From an uncultured cyanobacterium (lineage in GTDB: Bacteria > Cyanobacteriota > Cyanobacteriia > PCC-6307 > Cyanobiaceae), in the NCBI GenBank assembly GCA_903934745.1, contig CAIZOZ010000124.1, positions 1-13,046 of the forward strand: a stretch of 13,046 bases of DNA, in the 5' to 3' direction. The notes beneath the pieces were generated by a model. The model had not been told where the DNA came from. It saw only the letters and a program-made list of their open reading frames with translations, and made no database searches. Both the position numbers and the translations under genes were made by a program. Of this stretch, positions 1-7,000 are shown in pieces; positions within the stretch are counted from its first letter, which is position 1, and every line of letters starts with the position of its first letter.

Positions 1-1438
1 CCACGTCCAGGCCGCGGGCGGCGACATCGGTGGCCACCAGCACATCGACCCGGCCATCCCGCAGCCGCTCAATCGTGCGTTCCCGTTGAGCCTGGGGGAC
101 ATCGCAGTTGATCACAGCCACGTCGTAGCCATGGGCTTCGTTGGAATCGGCCACCGTGAGGGTCACAGCCTTGGTGCGGGCAAAGATGATCACCCCTTCG
201 CTGCGCTCGGCTTCGAGCACCCGTTCCAGGGCTTCGAGTTTCTGGGGGGCGTTGACGAGCAGATAGCGCTGGCGAATGCGGCGCCCATCGGCCCCTTTGG
301 TCTTGATGGTGATCTCGGCCGGATCCTTGAGATAGCGGTGTGAGAGGCGGCGGATCTCCGTGGGCATGGTGGCGGAGAACAGCACCACCTGACGTTGGGG
401 CGGCAACTTTTCGAGCACCCATTCGACGTCATCGATGAAGCCCATGCGCAACATTTCGTCGGCTTCATCCAGCACCAGGCTGCGCAGTTCCGACAGATCC
501 AGGGTGCCCTGGCGCATGTGATCCATCACCCGGCCCGGGGTGCCCACCACGATCTGAACGCCCCGCTTGAGATGCTGAATCTGATCGCGGAAATCGGAGC
601 CGCCGTAGATCGCCAGCACTTTGACCCGGGGCATGCGGGCGGCGTAGCTGGTGATCGCTTCAGCCACCTGGATGGCCAACTCCCGGGTGGGGGTGAGCAC
701 CAGCACCTGGGGTTTGCGTTGCTCCGGATCGAGCCGGTGCAGCAAGGGCAGGCCGAAGGCCGCCGTTTTGCCCGTACCCGTCTGGGCCTGACCGACCAGA
801 TCGCGGCCGAGCAACAGCTCTGGAATCGCCGCCAGCTGGATCGGGGAAGGGTTCTGGAAGCCGATGGCGCTGAGGCCCTCGAGCAGATCGTCGCGCAGGC
901 CGAAGTGGATGAAACCGCTCTCCTGGGCAACGGTTTCGGGGATAGCGGCTTCGGGATTAACGGTTTCGGAGTTAGCGGTTTCGGGTTCAACGCTGGCAGC
1001 GCTCTGGCTCGACGCGTTGGCCGTGGTTTCGATGCTCATGGCTGGAACTTGCTGCTCGTTGTTGATGGCGCCTTCGTGATGGAGGTCGTCGTCGCTGCTG
1101 GATCGGATCGTGACGGCTTCGCTGCTCGCTGCTTCGCTGGATTCGGTGGTATTGGTCACTGCTGCTGTCGCTTTGATCCTGCTGCTGTTGGGGTTGGCCT
1201 TTTCGGTGTCGATCGCAGCGGTCGTAGCGCCAACCACTGCGCTGTCGGTCGAGTTTTGGTCTACAGCGTTCTGGTCTGCAGGGCTGAAGTCGTTTGAGGG
1301 CAGCTCTGCCGCCAACGACGGATGGTCTGCCGGCTGAACGCCAGCGAGATCGGCAGCGGATGCAGTGAGCAATACAGGACTAAGCTCGGGCGAGTTGTCG
1401 CTCAAGAGCACGGCCGTGTTCGTTTCGGTGACGCCCAT
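1..1438 (-). CDS. deaD: DEAD-box ATP-dependent RNA helicase (DeaD/CsdA type), C-terminus cut off by window edge
   Basis: This is an ATP-dependent RNA helicase that unwinds structured RNA, a family used in cold response, ribosome assembly and RNA decay. Counting from the internal ATG at 1039 (add 133 for the ATG at 1438), the visible motifs are the Q motif (FQNPSPIQ, about 61-68), motif I AQTGTGKT (85-92), PTRELA (117-122), TPGR (167-170), DEAD (191-194), SAT (222-224), a helicase-C segment IIFARTK (284-290) and ATDVAARGLDV (336-346). The sequence stops before motif VI and the C-terminal tail. The frame is open back to a TGA at 1493-1495. I chose ATG 1438, which gives a 133-residue extension rich in Asp, Glu, Ser, Thr and Ala without domain character. 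ATG 1039 would give a more usual length. Neither start has a clear Shine-Dalgarno. The canonical NGD is NCD here. Family is certain; the start is not. Confidence 0.93.
   Translation of the reverse strand, partial: MGVTETNTAVLLSDNSPELSPVLLTASAADLAGVQPADHPSLAAELPSNDFSPADQNAVDQNSTDSAVVGATTAAIDTEKANPNSSRIKATAAVTNTTESSEAASSEAVTIRSSSDDDLHHEGAINNEQQVPAMSIETTANASSQSAASVEPETANSETVNPEAAIPETVAQESGFIHFGLRDDLLEGLSAIGFQNPSPIQLAAIPELLLGRDLVGQAQTGTGKTAAFGLPLLHRLDPEQRKPQVLVLTPTRELAIQVAEAITSYAARMPRVKVLAIYGGSDFRDQIQHLKRGVQIVVGTPGRVMDHMRQGTLDLSELRSLVLDEADEMLRMGFIDDVEWVLEKLPPQRQVVLFSATMPTEIRRLSHRYLKDPAEITIKTKGADGRRIRQRYLLVNAPQKLEALERVLEAERSEGVIIFARTKAVTLTVADSNEAHGYDVAVINCDVPQAQRERTIERLRDGRVDVLVATDVAARGLDV
932..991 (-). 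repeat. Four 15-bp tandem repeats in the helicase N-terminal coding region
   Basis: Four imperfect 15-base units sit head to tail, on the plus strand GGTTTCGGGGATAGC, GGCTTCGGGATTAAC, GGTTTCGGAGTTAGC and GGTTTCGGGTTCAAC. On the coding strand they encode four pentapeptides: VEPET, ANSET, VNPEA and AIPET. The unit is a multiple of three, so copy number can change without a frameshift. They lie in the disordered acidic leader just before the helicase core. Confidence 0.85.
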
Positions 1439-1609
1439 GTCGGCGACACCGTCGGTGTTTTTGATCAAGGTGAGAGTGGCCTGGTGAATCCTTCAACGCA
1501 GGCCGGCAGCGACCCGGTGGAGGGAGAGCGTTGGTCGGTGAGCGAGCCGGACAGTCCTGAAGAAATGGCCGGATGGTTCACCTCCTCTCCAGAGCTGCCT
1601 CGCCCTTGA
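1439..1609 (-). promoter_or_regulatory. Leader/intergenic region between the cupin and helicase genes
   Basis: This 170-base stretch precedes the helicase reading frame and must hold its 5' leader and perhaps a promoter. It contains the candidate leader ORF. Two copies of the perfect palindrome TTGATCAA, at 1461-1468 and 1606-1613, bracket it; the second overlaps the cupin stop codon. I see no convincing -35/-10 pair and no terminator hairpin after the cupin gene, so read-through from the cupin into the helicase gene is possible. Confidence 0.35.
1465..1581 (-). CDS. Candidate 38-codon leader ORF upstream of the helicase gene
   Basis: A GTG at 1581-1579 is preceded by a purine-rich GGAGAGGAG (1590-1582), the best ribosome-binding sequence near the helicase gene; GGAG at 1590-1587 lies five bases from the GTG. 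The frame runs 38 codons to a TGA at 1467-1465, ending 26 bases before the helicase ATG at 1438. The peptide is Ser/Pro/Thr-rich and resembles nothing I recognise. It could be a regulatory leader peptide. Alternatively it could be the true helicase start, separated from the main frame by an indel: the helicase frame is open from 1492, so the two frames overlap between 1492 and 1465. It may also not be translated at all. Confidence 0.25.
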   Translation of the reverse strand: MNHPAISSGLSGSLTDQRSPSTGSLPACVEGFTRPLSP

Positions 1610-1972
1610 TCAAAGGTTGAAATGAGACTTTACCACCCGACCGAAATCGTCATCGAAACGCTCGATGTCCGCTTCGCTGAGCAGCGCACCGCGCTGCACC
1701 TCGATGATCTCCAGGTCTTCGTCGCCGGCTGCGGCGCGATGCAGGCTGCCGACGGGGATGGAGAGGGTGTCGCCCGCGCTGACGTCGAGGCTGGTGCCTT
1801 GACAGTCGATCCTGCCGCTGCCGCTGGCGATGATCCAGTGCTCACTGCGATGCAGGTGGCGCTGCAGGCTGATGCGACGGCCGGCAAGAATCAGCAGGCG
1901 TTTAACGCCATAGCCCTCGCCAGTCGCCAGGGTTTCAAACCATCCCCAGGGCCGTTCAGTCCGTGGGCCCAT
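1610..1972 (-). CDS. Cupin protein, mannose-6-phosphate isomerase type II C-terminal-like
   Basis: This is a 120-residue single-domain cupin matching the C-terminal (isomerase) domain of type II phosphomannose isomerase / mannose-1-phosphate guanylyltransferase. Cupin motif 1 is seen as G31...H39-x-H41-x2-E44...G51, and motif 2 as G67...P73-V-G75-x2-H78. The metal ligands (two His, one Glu, one His) are therefore intact. The opening RPWGW and the closing EVQRG...DDIERFDDDFGRV are typical of the family. The expected role is interconversion of fructose-6-phosphate and mannose-6-phosphate in the cytosol, supplying GDP-mannose for glycans; activity of this short stand-alone form is inferred. I chose ATG 1972 because family homology starts there. 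ATG 2029 would add 19 residues, and the frame stays open back to 2167 with Arg/Ser-rich, non-protein-like sequence. No strong Shine-Dalgarno decides the start. Confidence 0.85.
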   Translation of the reverse strand: MGPRTERPWGWFETLATGEGYGVKRLLILAGRRISLQRHLHRSEHWIIASGSGRIDCQGTSLDVSAGDTLSIPVGSLHRAAAGDEDLEIIEVQRGALLSEADIERFDDDFGRVVKSHFNL

Positions 1973-2352
1973 GCTGCCATGGGCTGCCACTATTGGGGGC
2001 TCAGGGGTGGAATCGAAGGCAGCTGGCATGCACCACATCACGGCCGGGTTCGTGCGACCCGTTGGCGATGAAGAGTAGCGCCGTTCTCGAAGAAAAAGTC
2101 TGACCAGAGCGCCCTGGGGCCGGGGTGTCCAGGTGGTTGCCCTATGCGAACCTCCGGGGCACCTCAATCAGCCAAATTGACCGAAATCAACGGGGAGATT
2201 GTTACGATGCAGGAGGTCATTCCGATGTGGAATGAGAAGGGCTCCCTTCAGGGGAGACTATTGGAGCAGGGGCTCTGGCAAGGACGGTGGGGAGGGATCT
2301 CCCTGCCGATGAAAGCAGTATGGACTGATCGCCACGATGGCTCTTGTCCCCT
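1973..2352. other. 380-base gap between recD and the cupin gene
   Basis: No gene is clearly supported here. Just past the recD stop (reading leftwards) are two short hairpins, one of them CTCCC/GGGAG (2242-2246 with 2252-2256). The stems are only 5 bp and lack a clean T-run, so a terminator for the rec operon is weak. The plus strand carries a small ORF with a strong Shine-Dalgarno (listed separately). A promoter for the cupin gene is expected near 2030-2110, but I could not pick a convincing -35/-10 pair. Confidence 0.4.
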
Positions 2353-2413
2353 TCACTTTTCGTTGACATGTTGCGCCTCGTTGTGTTCTGTGCTGCCAGC
2401 TTCTTTGTTCTGA
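2225..2413 (+). CDS. Candidate small ORF (62 aa) convergent with the 3' end of recD
   Basis: ATG at 2225 follows a near-perfect Shine-Dalgarno AGGAGGT (2211-2217) with seven bases of spacing, the best plus-strand ribosome-binding site in the window. The 62-residue product is Trp/Gly-rich at the start (MWNEKG...) and ends with a short Cys/Leu/Ser stretch. I recognise no family. The last 61 bases run antisense through the recD stop and tail. A TTGACC at 2177-2182 could be a -35, but any matching -10 would put the transcription start on the Shine-Dalgarno itself, which argues against it. It may be a chance ORF. Confidence 0.2.
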   Translation: MWNEKGSLQGRLLEQGLWQGRWGGISLPMKAVWTDRHDGSCPLHFSLTCCASLCSVLPASLF

Positions 2414-4095
2414 TGGGCCGGCTGGTGCCGACGGTGGCCTGACGCGCCTGGGTGGCCTTGAAGCGACCGGATCGGCGGCGTGATCAACAGCGCCTGCTCG
2501 CTGGCGCGGGTCAGGGCGGTGTAAAGCAGGCGCTGATCACTGCGACCGGGCGGCAGCAGCACGATCACCTGCCGGGCCTCGCTGCCCTGGGCCTTGTGCA
2601 CCGTGAGGGCCAGGGCAGCCTCGGCGGCACCGGCCAGCTGGGCCGGATGGATCGCGGCCAGCTCCAGCCCGGGGCTGCCGAACACGATGCGCCGTTGACT
2701 GCGATCCGTGGCTGAGCCGATCAGGATGCCCACATCGCCGTTGGCCAGTCCCAGTTCCGGCAGGTTGCGGGTGCAGAGCACCGGGGTGCCCGCCGGCCAG
2801 TCCACCGGCGGGCGACGCAGCTGCTCCCCGAGCAGGCTGCGGTGGATGGCCTCCAGTCCCCAGGGTCCCTGCCGCACTGGGGTGAGCACCAGCAGCTGGT
2901 CCCGCAGCGCCAGCAGGGCGGCGTGGCTGGCGCCATCCTCCGGATCACAGTCCTGGGCCAACTGCCGCAGCTGCTGCTGATGCTGCCGCAGCGGCGTGAT
3001 CAGCTCCGGCGGCAGCAGCGGCGGACGGGCTTCGATCCAGCGCAGGTTGTCGCCGGGGGCGAGGGCCGCCAGTTCGGCCTGGATGGTCGCGATCGGACTG
3101 GCCCCCTCCTCCAGCTGGCTGGTGGCTCCCTGCTCCAGGCTGGCCCGCAGCGCTGTGGCCACGGCGGCAATCGCGCCGCGGTTGCGGTAGGAGGTGGTGA
3201 GGGTGATGGCCGCCTGGCCGAGGCGTTGTCGCCAGGGCTGCTGCTGGAGCTCAAGCAGCACCGGCCCGGGGGCAATTGGCGGCAGCTGGGCCGGATCCCC
3301 CACCAGCAGCAGCTGGGCGCAGGGCGGCAGCGCCTCACGCAGCGCCTCCATCAGGCTCAGATCCACCATCGACACTTCATCGACCACCAGCAGATCGAGT
3401 TCCAGCAGGTGGTGGCGATGGCGGCCGTAGCTGCCGCCGCGGCTTTCCAGCAGTCGGTGCAACGTGGTGCAGGGCAGCTGGCCGCCGGTGGCGCTGCGCA
3501 GTCGGGCCGCCGCCTTGCCCGTGGGTGCCGCCAGATGGATGCGCAGGCCGGGCTGGCGGGCCTGGGCTGCCGTGATCATCGCCGCCACGGTGCTGGTCTT
3601 GCCCGTACCCGGTCCGCCTTCCAGCAGCACCAGCCCGTGGCGCCCCACGGCCCGTACCGCTTGCCGCTGGCGCTCATCCAGGCTCGGATCGAGCTCGGCG
3701 GCGCTCGCTGCCGTTGGGAACTGGGCGGCAGTGGGCTGCCCCAGGCAGCGGGCGATCAGGGTCGTGAGCACCCGTTGGCGCTGCTGCTGCCAGCGGCGCC
3801 ACAGCAGCCGCTGGCCAGCCACCAGCACCAGGGGGCCATCCGGTTCCGCCGCCAGGGGCGAACGCGCCAGGCTCTGGCGGTGGGCCTCGGGCCAGCCTTC
3901 GCGCTGGATCGCTTCCGGTGCTGGGCCGGCCAGATCCAGCTCCAGCTCTCCCCGGGCCAGGGCGGCGCTGAGGGCCGCGATCAACTCGCCGATCAACGGA
4001 TCCGGTGCGACGCCATGCAGGCGGGGCAACGCTTCGCTCAGGGCTGCGGCCAGGGCGGGAGCCCAGTTGGGCGCTTGGCCGGCGGCGGGGCTCAT
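2353..4095 (-). CDS. recD: Exonuclease V subunit alpha, RecD (5'-3' DNA helicase)
   Basis: RecD is the fast 5'-3' superfamily 1B motor of the RecBCD complex. The product is 580 residues (E. coli about 608). Visible motifs are Walker A GGPGTGKT (160-167), VVDEVSM (237-243, motif II), GDPAQLPP (266-273, motif III), SYRNRG (302-307, motif IV), TVHKAQGSE (498-506, motif V region) and YTALTRA (525-531, motif VI). The helical N-terminal 140 residues match the domain that docks on RecC. The ATG at 4095 overlaps the recB stop in ATGA, which fixes the start; the open frame further upstream (to 4449) is antisense-like Arg/Pro-rich sequence. After residue 545 the tail is low-complexity and polar (His, Gln, Glu, Asn), longer than the motor needs. 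It is the last gene of the operon. Confidence 0.96.
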   Translation of the reverse strand: MSPAAGQAPNWAPALAAALSEALPRLHGVAPDPLIGELIAALSAALARGELELDLAGPAPEAIQREGWPEAHRQSLARSPLAAEPDGPLVLVAGQRLLWRRWQQQRQRVLTTLIARCLGQPTAAQFPTAASAAELDPSLDERQRQAVRAVGRHGLVLLEGGPGTGKTSTVAAMITAAQARQPGLRIHLAAPTGKAAARLRSATGGQLPCTTLHRLLESRGGSYGRHRHHLLELDLLVVDEVSMVDLSLMEALREALPPCAQLLLVGDPAQLPPIAPGPVLLELQQQPWRQRLGQAAITLTTSYRNRGAIAAVATALRASLEQGATSQLEEGASPIATIQAELAALAPGDNLRWIEARPPLLPPELITPLRQHQQQLRQLAQDCDPEDGASHAALLALRDQLLVLTPVRQGPWGLEAIHRSLLGEQLRRPPVDWPAGTPVLCTRNLPELGLANGDVGILIGSATDRSQRRIVFGSPGLELAAIHPAQLAGAAEAALALTVHKAQGSEARQVIVLLPPGRSDQRLLYTALTRASEQALLITPPIRSLQGHPGASGHRRHQPAHQNKEAGSTEHNEAQHVNEK

Positions 4096-7000
4096 GGCTC
4101 TTTCCCCCCGAGGGCGTCGTCCAGGGCCAGGATCCGGCCGAGGGGCGGACGATCCACCAGCATCCCTGGAATCGCGCCCGGCAGGGCCCGGGCGCCCTCG
4201 GCTCCAGGGGTACCGCGCAGAAACACGTAGGCAAAGCCGCCGAGCTGGCGCTCGGGGTCGTAGCCCGGCAAGCGCCAGCCCAGGTAGCGGTGCAGGGCCA
4301 CGAGATAGAGATGGGCTTGCAGCACATAGTGATTGGCCGCCATCAGCTCGGCCATCGCCGCCTGGCCGTAGTGGCAGGGCCCGCAGGCCTGGGGTCGGCC
4401 TTCCTCGTCGCGGCGGCCGAGCCAGTTGCTCTTCCAGTCCGCCACCCACCAGCGTTGGTCGCCCCAGTCATCGCTGGCCTGGAAGATCAGGTCGATCGAG
4501 CCGGTGAGGAAGCCGCTGCTGTGGATCGGCAGGCTGGCCAGGCGTTGGGCGTAGTCCGCCGCGACGCTGCCGCCGGGGTGGGTGTTGAAGGCCGCCGCCA
4601 GGTCGGCGGCCCGGACCTCGCCGAGGGTGAGATCGAAGCCCATCTCATGCAGCCGTTCGCTGGCATCGAGATCGGCGATTCGCAGCTTGCTGAGTTCCCC
4701 GCCGAACGGGGTGAGGCGCAACTGTTCCAGGCCCGCCAGCACCGGCTCCAGGGGCTGCTGCCGCAGCCCGGCCCGCTGCAACTCCGCCGCCACCACGACC
4801 TGGTTGGCTGCCTGGACCAGGGGCTGGCTGAAATCGAGCCGCTCGAGGATGCGGTGCAGGCAGTCCCCCGGTGCCGCGCCGCGCGGAAACTCGGCCAGCG
4901 GGCCCTGCTCGGACCAGCTGGCTGGGCCACCGGCATCGCCGGTCTGGGTCGCTTCGGCACTGCTGGCGGCCAGGGCCTGCTCCGGACTCGGATCCTCCGT
5001 ATCCCGATCGGCATCGATCGGCATCGCCACCGGTCCGCTCGGATGGCCGCCCCGACTCCAGCTGGTGTAGCTGCTGCGCCCCCAGATCTGATCGAAGCCC
5101 CAGCTGGGCACCGGGCCACAGCGCAGTGCTGGCCCTGGGTTCGCCGCCAGCTTCAGCGGCTTCAGGCGCGGCGGTGGTGGATCAAGCAGCCGGATCACCA
5201 GCCCCCGTGCCGCCAGACCCTGCTCCAGCTGCTGGCGCCAGTCGGCATCGCTGTGCTGCGGGTATGGATCGTCGCCGGCGCTGGGCAGCTCGGCCGCGGC
5301 GAACAGCCAGGGGAACAGGGGATTGGTGTGGTGGCCGGCCGCCGGCCCCCAGGCGAGCACCAGCCGATGGCAGGCCCGGGTGGCGGCCACATAGGCCAGC
5401 CGTTCGCGCTCCTGCTCCTCCGCCTGCCGATGCTGGCGGGCGGCCTCGTAGCCCAGGCCCCACTGGTGGTTGAGGCGGATGTCGAGCCGGGGGCGGCTGT
5501 GGCCGGGCGGCAGCCAGCGCACCGGTCGGGCCCGTCCCCCCCGGCGCCCGTCGCCCGGGCCTTGCCACAGGTAGGGGCAGATCACCACCGGGTATTCCAG
5601 GCCCTTGCTGGCATGCACCGTCACCACCGACACCACCCCCAGCTCCCGGTCGCTGTGGGCCAGATGCGCCTCCGGCACCGAACGCTCCGGGTCGAGCCGC
5701 AGCCGCCGCAGCCAGTCGGCCGTGGCCGCCAGCCCCTGCTGCTCGCTGTGGAGTCGCTCCTGCACCAGGGCCGCCACCTGCTGCAGATCGGCCAGCAACC
5801 GGCCCTGGCGCCACAAGCGGCTCAGCACCTTGGCTTCCAGCAGTTCGGCCAGCACCCCCAGCAGTCCCTGCACGGGCACCCGCTGGCTGAGCATCTCCAG
5901 CCGGCCCGCCAGGCTGCTCCAGGTCGGGGCGCCGGCCTCGCTGATCTGTCGGGCACTCCAGCCCAGCAGGGGCGAAGCGGCCAGCAGTCGCAAGCGGTTG
6001 CCAGCGGCCGGGTCGACCAGGGCATCGAGCAGGCGCTGCAGTGCGGTCGCGGCCGGACTGGCCAGCACATCCACCCGGCTGACCAGGCGACTGGCGATCC
6101 CCTCGCGCTCCAGAGCGGCCCGCAGGGTCTCGGCCTGATAGCGATCACCCACCAGCAGGCAGATGTCGTCGGGGCGCAGGGGGCGCTGGCTGTCGCCTTC
6201 GTCCAGCTCGGCCGCCGCTTCGATCAGGTTGGCGGTGAGGGCGGCGATCCAGGGGGCCAGCTGGCGCTCCAGTGCCCCCTTGGCGATCGGTTTCTGGCCC
6301 GCTTCTCGCTCGCCCCCCAGCCAGAGCAGCTCCAGGGCGGGGCCCTCCGGCCCGCTGCGCTGGGCTTTGGCCTTCACCTCGGGCACCGCCAGGCCGGAGC
6401 GGCGCAAGCCCGGCGCCTGCATCAGCCCGTTGAAGGCCGCCACCAGCGGTGGGCTGGAGCGATAGTTGCTGCTCAGTTCGTAGCAGGTTGAAGCCGTGGC
6501 CTTCGCCGCCAGATAGGTGGCCAGATCGCCGCCGCGGAAGCGGTAGATCGCCTGCTTGGGATCCCCCACCATCACCAGACGGTGCTGGCCGGTGGCAAAA
6601 CAGCGCCGCAGGATGCGCCACTGGATCGGATCGGTGTCCTGGAACTCGTCCACCAGGGCCACGTCGTAGCGCTGACCGATCTGCTCCAGCAGCGGGTTGG
6701 CGGTTTCGGGTCCACCGGCTTCGCCGGCTGTCAGGGCTGCGCCGGTCGTCTTGTCGTTCCCGGCAGGCCCGTCTTCGCCGGGATCCAGATCTTCCAGCAG
6801 CTGGGAGAAGCCGATGCGACCTTGCTGGCGGCGGCGGCGCCCCAGCTCCCGGCGGCCCCAGTGGCCGGCATGGAGCAGCACCAGTTCTGCCGGCCCATCC
6901 ACCAGCGCCGCCACCGCCTCCAGCAGCGCTGGCTGCGGCAGGCGGATGGGGCGATCGTCCCCTTCGGCCTTGCGCGCCGCCTGGCAGAAGCTGCCGGGGT

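Noticed and set aside
395..1609. Plus-strand open frames opposite the helicase gene and its leader
   Set aside because: The minus strand carries the DEAD-box motifs. The plus-strand products have no recognisable domain and no ribosome-binding site.
1622..2071. Plus-strand ORF opposite the cupin gene
   Set aside because: The minus frame has both complete cupin motifs, so the plus frame is its mirror.
2177..2208. Possible promoter TTGACC with TGTTAC or TACGAT on the plus strand
   Set aside because: The -10 matches are weak, and the implied transcription start would fall on the Shine-Dalgarno of the small ORF it would serve.
4096..4449. Upstream extension of recD by 118 codons
   Set aside because: The extra residues are Arg/Pro/Gly-rich and read antisense-like through recB in another frame. 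The ATGA overlap at 4092-4095 gives a standard start.
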